64,000 nucleotides of DNA, from the NCBI GenBank assembly GCA_964036275.1, contig OZ038439.1, forward strand, positions 10,744,904 to 10,808,903, read 5' to 3'. Within the stretch, counting starts at the first letter, position 1. Every line of letters begins with the position of its first letter. The notes beneath the pieces were generated by a model that saw only the letters and a program-made list of their open reading frames with translations, searched no databases and was not told where the DNA came from. Below are positions 35,931 to 46,711 of the stretch, in pieces. This DNA comes from Litoditis marina. Taxonomy: Eukaryota; Nematoda; Chromadorea; Rhabditida; Rhabditidae. A program made the translations under genes and the position numbers.

Positions 35931-38800
35931 GGGATAGCACATACCACTTTCTTGTTGGCGGATCTCTTCTTGCGTCCAGCTGCTCCTCCGACTGGGCGAA
36001 TGAAACTAGGTTTACGTCCAATGGAGAAACCGCCGGGAGGGCCCTTGGGTCCCCACTCGGAAACCTGGAAAAGTACTTATTTCACAAGAATACTTAATTT
36101 TACAAAAATACCTAATTCTACAAAAATACTTTCATAAAGTTCGCAACTTTTCAAATCTATCGAAACTTCACAAAATTATCCTATATCAAGAACAGCTATA
36201 TTTTGTATGGCGTGCTAGTAGTAAATTGAGATGTGAATTGAAGAAAAAAAAAAGAAAGTGAAAGGGTGATGTAAACTAAGAAAGTAAGTGAAAGAGCAGA
36301 TTCACAACTATCAACCCTAGCAAACCTCCAAGAGATTATTACAAGAGTTAGGAAAGTTTTAAAAAAAGTGTTAAGATAGTCAAGAATAGTTTTGGGTACT
36401 AAAGGAGGTGGCCAATAAACAGATATTTTATGAAAAAGGTCAAGATAGCTTTTTTTTGAATTATATCCACACAACAAACCTCGAAGAGATAGGCGAGAAT
36501 TTCCAGGAAACGCTCAGGGTCGATGGCTTGGCCGTTTTCTTTCATTTTTTGCTGAAAAAAGAGTGTGATGCCAATCGAGTTCAAAAAGTAACATCTTCGA
36601 ACGTTGACGTAGGAAGAAATTCAATCTTAAAGAAGACGATTATGTGGTCCAATCCCAAAGCTTCAGTCCTTTAAACTGCAATACATTTTTCAATTGCAGT
36701 TTGAAGGACTGTTGGCAGGGGATTGGTCCACATAATAGTCTTTCTTCAATATAAACGATTCAGAATACTTCCACCATACTACTAGAACACTACAGAATAA
36801 ATAGGCGTGAAGCTCATTTGTGAATTACAAACTAAAGGGAACAGGGAAGAAAAAGAAACAGAAAGTGGTATGTTTCGCCTCTACCCCAGACGTAACCATT
36901 GTAATCAAGATACCTCCCCCCTAAGGCATCCACAGTGAGGTAGAGAAAATCAAATGTGTTCTGTTATACTGTAGTAATAGATGGAAAGTACTGAAAAAAA
37001 GAAACCTAAAGGAAATAGGAAAGAGTAAAAATACTACTCCAAAACGTACCATAATGGTTTGGTAGGCGACGGCGACACCATTAGTATTCAAGAGTGTCTT
37101 CATGTTCTTATTTCCTCCGGGGGTACGAATAGTAATGGCAGCTACTGAAAATGAAATGACATGAAGACAGGACAATAAAAACTATATGAAGAGAAAGTGG
37201 TGGGAATTCACTACTCAGGCGGCGTGGCAATCCCCACCAAATTTCATGAGATCACCTCATTAGCTATTGGCACGAGATTCTCATGCGATTCTATCGATTG
37301 CTATGCTACAACATCGAGAGTTCATGAGTAGCTCATGAGGCATCTCATGAGAAACTCACAGAACTTCTCATGAGGTTGGACGGTTTTCTACGCCGCCAGG
37401 TTATTCTGTGTTCTGTGTTCAAGATTTTGTAGCAAAACGTATCCCATAAGATTGTATGTTGAATGTGATAAAATTATGAGATCAAACTCAATTCTAATGT
37501 TAATTACAATTTGAAAGCTAAATTTTCCTCAAACTCCGTAGCCAGACACGTTCTTCCAGGAAAAACTTGTTCACGTTACTGAAACGCGCAACGGGAAGAA
37601 ATCATTTAGTTTGGAAAATAGTTGCGCCATGGCTGTCTACCAATGATTTTTGATTGGTGTCGGATCGAAGCAAAGATGATAGCAACGAATCAAAGCACTT
37701 TTCGTTCAGATGAGTTTCAAAAGTTCCTGTTTTGAGAAAACGACTCAAGAAAGAAAAAAAGATGGGGTGAGAAAGGTGGGGAAAAGTGCGCGAAATGGGG
37801 ACTCTGGATGAGAATGTTTCCGGTGACCATTAACCCATCATCATTGAAGTTCTACCCCGAACCTGCCAGGGACTAGAGAATAAAGATCAACGTTATAGTC
37901 TATCCCCCCCCCCCTCTTCCCCTAGTGTTTCTGAGGGGCTCCCGATAACCTAAAAGTAGAAATAATGTGAACCAATTCCGGTGCATCGGTCCTGAAAACT
38001 GCTACTGAAAAATGTATTACTGTTTAGAGGACTGAAGCGTTGGTATCGGTTTACATAATCGTCCTCTTTTAAGTACCCAGAAAAGAAAATATGAATGTTC
38101 CCGGCGATTAGTGCCGGTAGCTTACCCGCTTCATCGGGAAGAGCTTCCTGGTTTCCCTTCATTTTTCCAGTTTGGATCTCGGGCTTTTTCCATTTGCTAG
38201 CGGCACACACCTGAATAGATCAATTAAATTTTTTTTTCAATAGAAACCATTGAACTTTTAATCTTTACAATAAAAAAAACTAGTAGAATATATATTTTGC
38301 TTAGAAATCCTCAAAGTTATTGGCACTCTGTCACAAATTCATTGAAAATGACGATCAATAGAGCAGTGAGATAAACAGCTGAACTTAAAAATAAAATAGG
38401 TGTGAACAGCGAACGAAAAGTGGGTACGATCACTCATAAACGAACCATTCAATACCGTGGGATAGTCCTTTATTAGCTAATAAACCAATCTAAACTGTAG
38501 AAGAAAAGATGAAATGAAGGATAACTGTAGAAGCAAACTATTAGAACCAGAAGAATGGTTTTCTGTCATATAAAAGAGTACGTATACTGGAATGTCCCGG
38601 TCTTTGCATCTCATCCTGCGTCTCTTGTCAAGCGCACTATTTCTCCACACTCGTATCCCGACGGGATATGAGAGAAGAGATATAGCGTGGGTGTGATGAG
38701 ACGCAGAGTGGGATGAAAAGTCCGGGATATTCCTGGTTACGGCCTCAGAAAAACTGACCGACGATACGACGAAGAGCAGAGAAAACACAACGAGCCGCAT
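33794..38800 (-). CDS. Secreted lysine-rich protein with polybasic site
   Basis: Ten exons: 38800-38759, 38210-38126, 37144-37050, 36551-36480, 36064-35945, 35636-35580, 35294-35229, 34547-34485, 34163-34134, 33871-33794. All phases join (most are phase 0), giving 235 residues. I do not recognise the family. The N-terminus MRLVVFSLLFVVSSVCAA is a clear signal peptide whose end is split by intron 1. The mature part is basic, with almost no cysteine. GRKKRS at about residue 132 fits a furin-type cleavage site, so the protein may be a precursor cut into an acidic/neutral N-terminal part (FLEILAYLFE helix) and a basic C-terminal part ending in NVFKKSLVKSVRL. The start is fixed by the signal peptide. 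Many small exons of 10-40 codons are unusual beside its neighbours. Introns carry MITEs and a GA tract. Confidence 0.85.
34914..35051 (+). repeat. tRNA-like TATAGT repeat, copy 6 (internal deletion)
   Basis: Starts TATAGTCGTCGCCAACGG and ends GGCATTCACTATA, but about 60 bp of the middle spacer is missing, so the head joins directly to the tRNA-like part. Box A TAGCGCAGTGG and box B GGTTCGATTCC are intact. Lies antisense in an intron. Confidence 0.88.
35672..35937. repeat. GA-rich microsatellite in an intron
   Basis: Purine tract on the plus strand between exons 5 and 6 of the lysine-rich secreted protein gene; it starts just 8 bp after the exon 5 donor. Confidence 0.92.
36625..36750. mobile_element. 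Palindromic MITE, family M1 (copy d)
   Basis: CTTAAAGAAGACGATTATGT and CACATAATAGTCTTTCTTCA inverted ends with TTTAAACTGCAATAC centre; in intron 3 of the surrounding gene. Confidence 0.88.
37215..37400. mobile_element. MITE family M3 (copy c)
   Basis: Left end CAGGCGGCGTGGCAA and right end CTACGCCGCCAGG are inverted; the interior has several CTCATGAG palindromes. In intron 2 of the surrounding gene. Confidence 0.88.
37950..38073. mobile_element. Palindromic MITE, family M1 (copy e), diverged
   Basis: Right arm ACATAATCGTCCTCTTTTAA is well kept; the left arm (AATAATGTGAACCAATTCC) is diverged. Confidence 0.75.
38577..38742. mobile_element. Palindromic MITE, family M4 (copy c), diverged
   Basis: Begins GTACGTATACTGGAATGTCC and ends GGATATTCCTGGTTACG, with CATCCTGCGTCTCTTG opposite GAGACGCAGAGTGGGATG. 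Lies in intron 1, 17 bp from the exon 1 donor. Confidence 0.8.
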
Positions 38801-39309
38801 GGTAGAGACGTCGAGGACGGAATGATCGCTTCCCTCTCTCAATCCACGGGAAGCGCCAGAAATAAACGGGAAAAACGTGAACACGCCAGACGGGAAGCTT
38901 CCTTCCCGTTGAAAACCCTTGAAAACGGGTGAGGAATTCGGTTAAGAATAAACCAACCCGTTTCTAACTTGATGGAAAATATACTAACCCGTTTCTATCT
39001 TGGAGGGGGCTGGACCAACCTGTAAAGAACTGAAAGAGTTATACGGTATAGAAGTTTGCTGAAAAATATAATGTGCACAAAACTTAGCTAAGGTTCAAAG
39101 GGTACAGAGAAGAGAGATTGTATGGAACGGATCGGCTGCTCGAGAGAAACGGATATTCACCGGTTTTTATTTGAACTAACAAAATTCACATGTTTCAGTT
39201 TTTTTGGCGTGTGGAACGTTTGGGTACCTCGGGTTAGCTAAACTAGCTTTCCTTTCCAAACTACTTTAACTATCTGAATAGATGTCAGTTAAGATAAAAC
39301 TCACCACTT

Positions 39310-39490
39310 AACTTGGTTGAGAATAACCGAACTGTATATGAATCACTTTGAACACCTGTATAAAACTAGTTAGGGTCACACTTATTTGTTTGGAGTTCGG
39401 TTAAAATTAACCAAAATGTATGTGAATCGGTTTGAACAGGTCATACTCATTTGTTTGGAGGTTGGTTAACATTAACCTAGCTGAAGGATC
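39310..39490. repeat. Degenerate tandem repeat, unit about 85 bp
   Basis: TTGGTTGAGAATAACCGAAC, GTTCGGTTAAAATTAACC and GTTGGTTAACATTAACC recur at similar spacing, each followed by TGTATATGAATC or similar and CTTATTTGTTTGGAG. Confidence 0.75.
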
Positions 39491-39696
39491 TGATTGAGCT
39501 TAACCAACATCTATTGAGTTTGGTTAATATGAACGAAACGGAAACTCGTTTTGAGGGTGTTTACAAACAGTGCTGAGGTTTCTTCACTGCCAAACACATG
39601 AAATAAACCGTATTTGAATATCCACGCTGTGAATTTTTTTTGGGTTGTGTATGAGGCAATCGGTTGTTGCGGTTCAGTTGTACTGTTTGGCATTTG

Positions 39697-39880
39697 TATA
39701 GTCGAAGCCAACGGAAAGGTGGGAGGGTACTGTACATCTATGATTCACGTCTGTGTACGGATTCACGTCTTTCATTCCTAAGCTTGTCGGTCAATGTACT
39801 CTCGTAGCTCATTGGTTAGCGCCCAACTACGAAACTTTTGCTCGCAGGTTCGGTTTCAGTGGGAGACAAAAATTTATATT
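39697..39880 (+). repeat. tRNA-like TATAGT repeat, copy 7 (diverged)
   Basis: Starts TATAGTCGAAGCCAACGG; the spacer carries a small extra duplication (GATTCACGTCT twice). Box B is changed to GGTTCGGTTTC, and the tail is cut short after AATTTATA. Confidence 0.8.
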
Positions 39881-41441
39881 GTCCCCCCCTATAGTTTGAT
39901 AATGAACAGAGTCTACGTAAATAATTCGAATAATTAGCCGGGTATGTTGTTGGACAAGCGAAAAAACGTCTCCCTCCCCAAAAAACGTCAGAGACAAGCG
40001 AAAAACGTCTCCCTCCCCAAAGTCTGTTCCACGCACTTAGGATCCTAAACAGTACTATGCTCAAACTTCAAAGTCGAGTTTGGAATGCCTGGGCTCTTCC
40101 GTTTTCTTCAAGTTTTGATACTGTCTTTTTCACCTTTATTACTACCAACTCAAGTGTTTGCAAACCAGAAAAATGAATTATTCATTAGAAAATGCCTCCT
40201 GAACATTTGACGGCTTACTGCAAAAAGTTATCGATTGGTGAAATGAAGTATTCCAAGAGCCCCCCGCGACACCATCTTTTTCGTCCCAATTGAGAAAGTT
40301 GAACAGAAATCATGGGAAAATCATAGAATAGCCCCTCGCCCTCCCAATTTACTTTCACTTTTCGCGTGGTAGTTTCTGTGGGGGGAAGAGTGAAAGTACC
40401 ACAGACTATTATTCAGCTAGAATTATTGAACAACAGCACATACCGATACCCTGAGCTTACACTTGGGCAATCATTCGACAATTTGAGAAAACGACCTCTA
40501 TGGGTTCACAAGCACTGTATTTTGAACTGGAAACACAGCACGATTCTCAAACTCGACATTAAACGCACCGGAATCAAACTACAAACACAACAGAGGGCAA
40601 CTATCATAGTTTAATTTTGCTTTATTTTATCGTTTGAGAAATTAGGAACTTTAGAACTTTAGTTGGTTTGCATCCTTTCTTTCTTTCTTACATTCCTTGG
40701 GCAGACTTGAAAACTTCCTGAGAAAGATTTTGAGAACAGGTTTCTCCTGGAAAATCTGGAAAACCAACCCGTTGGGAAACTGGAAACCGGTTACTCATTA
40801 GTGCCTCCCGACTGCTTCACGGTTTGAACAGGAAAACGCGCGCGTCGCGCGCCACGCGTCGAGGAAGTCTTTCGCCGCTCTCCTCATTGTTTCGTCGCTA
40901 CCCACAACGGTTGGTCGCTATTCCTCTCTCTTAGTCACCTGACCGTAATCTTAAGTTAAGGATAGATTCTCAGTTCGGGATCGATAGGTTAGATAGTTTG
41001 AGTAGCCTATGGGGTATGGGTGGGATAGATAACCATAGTTATAGTTAACTTTTTTCCCAATTTAAGATAACTGTATAGATAGATGGTTTCAAGAGTTTGT
41101 GAGATATAGTTTGTGAGGTGCAGCCATAGTTACAGTCTACTCGTCCAGAGCGTTTAATCAAATATGGAAGAGATGTAACGGTTTCGAGGATTAGCCTTTA
41201 GAACGGATGAACTATCTTTGCAGTTCAAATGTAACTGAGCTCTTGAAACAGTCTCTAAACATTGAAAATCATCCAAATGGAAGAATCAGGTTTTATATCG
41301 TCTTAGTGATATTGTCTAATCATGAAACTTCTCGCTATTTCTCCCAAGAGTACCTCATAACAATGTTAAATGGGTCATTTGCAAAAGTATTTGCCATATT
41401 ATACATCAGATTCTGTAAAGTTATCGATCGATTGTTCAGAA

Positions 41442-42911
41442 ATGCTGAAGTTCGCTGTTCTGGCCCTCGTCTGCTCGTCCGCTTTGGCGGCGACTTATTT
41501 GGACGGACCGTTCTCGTCACAGAAACTTCAACAGCTCATGGCCCAAATGTCAAGCATCAACTTGGTGGCGGAGACGTCGTTCTTCACCCTCGAGGTAAGT
41601 GTTCATCAGATAACATGTGTGTAATTTTTGTGATAAAAAACTATTGTTATTATCATTATTAGTTTCCGGAGCAGGTGCGCTGAAATATTCCAAACAAGGG
41701 AGGCGCCGGCGGCTAAAACCGCCTGCTCTTTGCTTGACTGTTTTTCTTTCTAATTCTCACACACCTGTTACAGTTTCTCTTTTTCACTTCCCACCTTTTG
41801 AAGTGTTCTTTTCGAACAGTGTTATTTTCAGAATAACTAATAGTATATTTTTTGTAGAAAATAAGACTTGACCGTTTCAATGTTCTGAACAGAACGTTAT
41901 TTTCCAATACGATACATTCACACTTCCTTTCAGAACGGAAAAGGGCACTTTTTTGGTTTTCTCCAGACAAACACTACATCTAATTACTTGAATATTGATT
42001 ATTTTGTTTTGCTTCAGGTCCCCATGCCTTCCATCATGGCACGCAGTGGAGTCTACGCTATCGATCAACTGGCACAAATGAAGACCGCTATCGATCTGGT
42101 ATCGAAACATTCTTATTTTGTTGATCGACCATTTTGTAATATTTGACTGTTTTCTTTTATTTTCACCGTTTCACAGTTACAGTACAGTTTTCACTGCGAA
42201 TGAGAGCGAAGCCCATTTATGTTATACAAACATGCCGGAATGAGTCTTGCCGGATCGCAGACAGTTTTGTTTCTCCAGACATCTCTGAATTAAAAGAACT
42301 TTCGAACAACTTGTGTAAAAAAATGGGCGGGTGAATTCAATTTTTGTGAATTTTTGTTAACCGTTAATTTTTTCCAGGCTGCCAAGACTGGTGAACGTAA
42401 CCTCGAAGCAGCGGTGCAGAAACAATATGATGACTTCAAACTAGAAGAAGCACAAAAGGCCGCCCAGGCCGCCGCCAACGCCCCTGTCCCTGCCGCTCCT
42501 GGCGCCCCGGCCGTACCGGCCGGAAGAAAGAGACGTGACGCCCCCGCAGGTATAGTATAGTCCTCGGTTTTTGGGGTAAAGACGAATAGCACTTTTTTCT
42601 TCTGTTTCTTGAAGATTTGAACTAGTTTGCTTGTTAGATCTGAGCTCTCTCTTCATTTTCAACAGCAGAGGGCTGCCATGTGACGAGAAAGGGTGTAGAT
42701 CAAAAATAACAGAAAAGTGGGCTGCTCGCGGCTCGCCAAACCTCATGCTCAAACCAGCTGACTCTGCATTATTGATTAACCCACTTTGACCTGATGATAT
42801 AACAAAACATTCCGGATAATAATATTAGTTTTCGATTTTGATATCGCATCTGTTTCAGAGAACGAAATCAACTACGATGACTATGAGCTGATGGTCCAGA
42901 TCGAGGCGTAG
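41442..42911 (+). CDS. Small secreted protein with Ala/Pro segment and tetrabasic site
   Basis: Four exons, 41442-41594, 42018-42098, 42378-42549 and 42859-42911, join in phase to 152 residues. I do not recognise the family. MLKFAVLALVCSSALA is a clear signal peptide. The mature chain begins with short amphipathic helices (QKLQQLMAQMSSINLVAE; IDQLAQMKTAIDL) and a longer charged helix, then an Ala/Pro-rich stretch (APVPAAPGAPAVPAG), then GRKRRD at about residue 129, which fits furin-type processing, and an acidic tail (ENEINYDDYELM). It could be a secreted structural protein or a propeptide; the order helix, Ala/Pro linker, RKRR, acidic tail is visible, the role is not. Stop TAG at 42909 is followed by AATAAA at 42929, a likely poly(A) signal. 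Its codon use is GC-rich at third positions, suggesting high expression. Confidence 0.85.
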
Positions 42912-42924
42912 TTCGGATAGTTTT

Positions 42925-42940
42925 GTAGAAATAAAATTTT
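42925..42940 (+). terminator. Likely poly(A) signal AATAAA
   Basis: AATAAA lies about 20 bp after the stop codon of the preceding secreted-protein gene, followed by a T/G-rich stretch. Confidence 0.7.
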
Positions 42941-43443
42941 GGTGTTTTGTTGGTCTGTTATTATTTTGGCGAGTAAAACAAAACTATTGGATGCGTTCTT
43001 TACTAAGCAGACAACTTGTGTTGCCATAGCTAGCTGTGTTAGGAGTTTGATTCGGTTTCTCGTTCGAAGTTTTGAAATTAGGACAGTTATTGAGATACAG
43101 CTACAAATGAGATCTGATCACTCCCTATACAGAACTTGAAACACATTCAATAGAGATCGTTTTAGATTATCCATAAAATTACCCATCCAAGAAGTATAGA
43201 ATACTCAACCTTTTTCCTCCAATTAAGAAACATTGTAAAACTATTAATTTTTGATAATAATGTTGATTTTTCTCGGCAAATGAAAACTCAAATCCTGAAA
43301 CTGAAAGAAAAGAAATCCGCTCGATGAATCACAAACACCACAAAAAAAGAGGATTTATGAATAAAATTACAAATGATTAGTGAAGTCGTAGCAAGTCAAA
43401 AAGCAGTTATCGATCGAGAAGTCATTTCAATTTTCTTTTTGAT
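42941..43443. other. Short intergenic region between convergent genes
   Basis: AT-rich DNA between the secreted-protein gene (+) and the HSP12 gene (-). Nothing recognised beyond likely 3' ends; GAATAAAATT at about 43358 on the plus strand has no gene before it. Confidence 0.5.
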
Positions 43444-44285
43444 CTACTTCTGTTTGCTGGCGGTCACATTGAGCACACCCTTGGCCGAGAGATGGCTTTT
43501 CACTGTGGAAATATCGACGTCGTGGGGAAGTTTGTAGACGCGGTGGATCTCGCGGGCGATGGTACCATGCTCGTCGGAACGGGTCTGAAAACAGTTTCAA
43601 TAATAATATAAAAAGATTGTAACTAGGAAGTTCGGTGGGACGAACCTTGATAAACAACTCGGTTCACAACATCAGAGTATACACGAAGTTCTCGTGATAC
43701 AAAACGTATTTTTCCCAAACTAGTTAGTTAAACGGGACATTGGTCTCAAAATTAATCACCAGTATATGAAAAAAGGCATCTACAATTCATTTTGAAGAAA
43801 AACGATTTACGGTGCCGTGTGAACGGAATATGATCAGTTACCTCATGTCGGCAGAAGATGTTCAAATCATTTCCGTTCACTTTGATTTCAATTTCATTTG
43901 GGCTGAAGAACTGTACATCGATTCCCACCTCGAACTTGTCTTTCGTGTTGTGAACCTGAAAAGTAAAGATCAAAATATAGTGATAAAAGGAAGAACATTT
44001 ATCTGTTCTCTCATGTTTTACAGCGGCTTAGGTCTTTTTTATAGTTTTGACCTTGATTTAACACCATTTTACGTTTCTCAGATGGTCCAGATGTTCGTTT
44101 GAACCCATTCCATTTTGGTACGAAGTTTATGGAACACATAGTTTTGAGCGATCGAATACTACTAAATAATACTATATATTTTACAAAAAGAAATATAAAA
44201 CTGTTCGTACCTTGACGACTCCGTCATTGGCCAGCAGGGGCCAGTCCCAGACCTCGGCGTCGTGTGTGAGAGCTACTGTGGACAT
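43444..44285 (-). CDS. hsp-12: HSP12-type small heat shock protein
   Basis: Exons 44285-44211, 43955-43842 and 43584-43444 join in phase 0 to 109 residues. The protein is an alpha-crystallin domain with almost nothing else, as in the nematode HSP12 class. Seen: WDWPLLANDGVVKV near the N-terminus, DKFEVGIDVQFFSPNEIEIK and VNGNDL in the beta strands, REIHRVYKLPHDVD, and the conserved SHLSAKGVLNVTA motif near the end. The C-terminus ends in SKQK, without the I-x-I tail that drives oligomer assembly in larger small heat shock proteins. Known HSP12 proteins are mostly monomers to tetramers and weak chaperones in the standard assays, and are cytosolic. Placement closest to hsp-12.3/12.1 rather than hsp-12.6 is inferred from the FFSPNEIEIKVNG segment. 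The ATG directly follows CTCCAG, which could be a trans-splice or 5'-leader acceptor. No heat shock element was recognised upstream. Confidence 0.95.
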
Positions 44286-45695
44286 CTGGAGATTAACTTG
44301 ACTTTTTTGTATTTGAAATTCTCATGAGAAGGGATAAATTACGTTCAATAACATCAAGAAATGTGATAAGGAAGTTTTGGGACATAAAAGAGGTATAAAC
44401 AGGTCAACCAATTTCAGCTTATACATGTAGAAGAGTATATATTGGGGTAAGATGGATCATTGTGTGAAATTGGGATCAAACTATGCAGTTTTATGTAGAA
44501 AAGAGAGAATGATTACCGTGTCTCAACTACTGTAAAGTTCAAGGTATGAATGGAAATGGCTATATGTTGGAGTGCATGATTTTTCAGGGGATACTGTAGA
44601 GGGAAAAGTAAAAATGAGAACAACTTTTTCTCGGAGTGCGTGCCAGCTGATTATAATAGGGTGTAATAGAAAGCAGTGTCTTGAGTGGATACTGTAGAAC
44701 TCAAGGTAGAAATGAAGACAACTCTCAACTGGATACAGTAGAACTCAAGATTGAAATGAAAACGACTATATATTTGAGTGTCTGCCAGCTGATTGGTTAT
44801 AATTGAATGGGGTATTGTCACTGGATACAGTACAAACCAAGGTTTGAATGAAAACAACTATATATCGGAGTGCTAAATACTAGAGAAGTCGAGTTAGTAA
44901 CTATGTACCGGAGTAATACTATGAAGATTATGACTTCAACCACGGAGTCAGCAGGTTAAATCCCCCGCAGATCGGATGTAATAGAAGGCCGCGTGTCAAC
45001 AACCGCCTTTGTTTATCCTTCATTCAAAACACATGCTGTTTACCCGATCCTTGAGCCACATTCAGCGGAGATACGAGGCTCTCAAGCAAATGTATACTGC
45101 GAAAGTAGGTATCACGTGAAACGTGAAACCAAATGTGAACTATAGAACAAAAGAATAACACTTTACAATATTACAAACTATAGAACAAAAGAATAACACT
45201 TTGTTCGTCATTGAACAGTTTCATTTTTACAATATTACATACTTGAGCCACATTCAATTGAAATACGAGACTGTAAACCAACTGTATAAAGTAAATATCA
45301 CGTGAAATAACAGAGAAAACCACAGTTTTGTTTTGATTTGCTCCCAATAAGTAACGAAGCATACCGACAATTTGAACGGAATACTCGTGATGTTCGGGAT
45401 GAACTTGATTCAAATTGAACTCGGTCCCTAATAGTTCACGTCGTTCTGAGATTGAATAGTACGTTTGAAGAGGAATCAGAAGCAATTTTCATTCTGAAAT
45501 CGTAGAGCCACAGTGCATTTGTTTACAAATGACCAATTATTCGTGACCACAACTCCTTGATAATGAACGAAATTCGGAACTAATATTTGAAAAAAAACTA
45601 CAATACGTGTGTTTCTGAATGAAAATTCTAGTTAGTTCGTGACAACGATTGCAAACTTCATGAACAAAACACAATCATCAAAACTATCCACAGTA
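44286..45695. other. Upstream region of HSP12 gene with degenerate repeats
   Basis: From about 44510 to 44880 several imperfect units occur: GGATACTGTAGAACTCAAG or GGATACAGTAGAACTCAAG followed by GAAATGAA and ACAACTATATAT. A second local duplication sits at 45130-45190 and 45175-45300 (CTATAGAACAAAAGAATAAC twice; TTGAGCCACATTCA twice at 45051 and 45243). No gene recognised. Confidence 0.6.
44540..44880. repeat. Degenerate tandem repeats upstream of HSP12 gene
   Basis: Units share GGATACAGTAGAACTCAAG, AATGAAAACAACTATATAT, GGAGTG and GTGCCAGCTGATT in the same order, three to four times with variable length. Confidence 0.75.
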
Positions 45696-46250
45696 TCATC
45701 TGTAAGGAGTCCCGAGATGGTTGTGGCTAACAAATTGGTCCGTCAACTGCCAGGTTTCATCTTTGCACTCGACAGGAACTGTATTTTGAAAGCGGCATAT
45801 GCTGTAAACATGTTTCTGTTTTTCTTCAAAGAAGAACGATTATGTGAACCGATCCCCTGTCAACGGTACTGCAATTTAAAATGTATTGCAGTTCAAAGGA
45901 CTGAAGCGTTGGGATTGGACCACATAATCGTCCTACTTCAACCACAGAACTAGGCTTAGCGACTCAGAAAACTTGTTAACTCACTCGGTGCTGGTCCAGT
46001 ACACAGTCAATGTGCCAGGACAATCCAAATAACAATTGTTCTCCTCAGAACATTCAAATGTGGCGAAATAAAAGGGCTCGATGTTACATGTAAACCGCGG
46101 ACCTCAAATGACGGAAATCTGCGTAGCTTCACCTTTTGACCTTCCGCTAACCGATTGGGTCGTTTTCTGTCTTCGTTGGTAACGTAGGAACTCTACCTGG
46201 GCCGTAACTTTCAGTATTGTCAAAATAGCAATGGAGAGAAGGAGAGTCAT
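45696..46250 (-). pseudogene. Decayed third paralogue of the PAN-like secreted family
   Basis: A signal-peptide exon at 46250-46197 (MTLLLSIAILTILKVTAQ, then GTAGAG) matches the two paralogues upstream. It is followed after only about 64 bp by a segment matching their fourth exon (46132 to about 45985; IEPFYFATFECSEENNCYLD), which has a stop or shifted frame at its start (ATTTGAGGTCC). The final exon match is at 45777-45696 (PVECKDETWQLTDQ). The PAN-like exon is missing altogether and a MITE lies between the last two pieces. This looks like a copy that lost its first domain by deletion and then decayed. A short secreted product without the PAN-like part cannot be excluded, but the frame does not hold. 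Confidence 0.7.
45826..45941. mobile_element. Palindromic MITE, family M1 (copy f)
   Basis: CAAAGAAGAACGATTATGTG and CACATAATCGTCCTACTTCA inverted ends. It separates the last two exon remnants of the decayed PAN-like paralogue. Confidence 0.88.
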
Positions 46251-46479
46251 TTTCCAATAATTTCTGCTGACTGAGGTTCATAATTTCACCTCCATTTGTC
46301 TTTTGGTTAATGATGTAATTAGTATCACAGCAACTACCATAAAATTTTGATTCATTATAAGTAGAGGCGACTCAAGTCATATTGTGCAGAATATGACGAA
46401 AACAAAGAAATGAAATGTTCATGTTAATGTTTTATTACTGGAAAAGAGTGGCCTCTAGTAAATTCAGTTATGAGTATCT

Positions 46480-46519
46480 ATAGAGCTAGTCAATCACACA
46501 GTCACGTGAAATGTGTGGC
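46480..46519 (-). mobile_element. Repeat family M5, end fragment
   Basis: AGTCAATCACACAGTCACGT matches the terminal part of the family; the rest is absent. Confidence 0.6.
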
Positions 46520-46711
46520 TATCATTGTCGGAAAACTCGTGATTGAGTCTTCGCCCAATTATAGGTCGAAATAATGTTTACAATCGACATAATGTCAATC
46601 ACAAAAAAAATTTGAAATTCATTTATTTCGTGGAGTAATTTCAGATCAAAGATGATGCTACCAGACAATAACATATTTCTGGAAGTAACTGGACTGATAT
46701 ATGATATACGT

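Larger units (their letters stand above)
38801..41441. other. Divergent promoter region between two secreted-protein genes
   Basis: The lysine-rich secreted protein gene runs left and the tetrabasic-site gene runs right from this 2.6-kb region, so it should contain both promoters. No core promoter motif was recognised. It holds a degenerate tandem repeat of about 85 bp (39310-39490; GTTCGGTTAAAATTAACC-type units), a tRNA-like repeat copy, a 40-bp duplication at 39952-40022 (GACAAGCGAAAAAACGTCTC) and a CpG-rich run CGCGCGTCGCGCGCCACGCG near 40840. Confidence 0.6.

Noticed and set aside
35945..36064. RKPSFIRP in the lysine-rich secreted protein resembles nematode KPSFVRF-type neuropeptides
   Set aside because: It lacks the RFG amidation and cleavage context (reads FIRPVGG), occurs once, and the rest of the protein is not like a neuropeptide precursor.
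44286..44420. Heat shock element upstream of the HSP12 gene (GAAATTCTCATGAGAA)
   Set aside because: Spacing of GAA and TTC blocks does not match the nGAAnnTTCn array.
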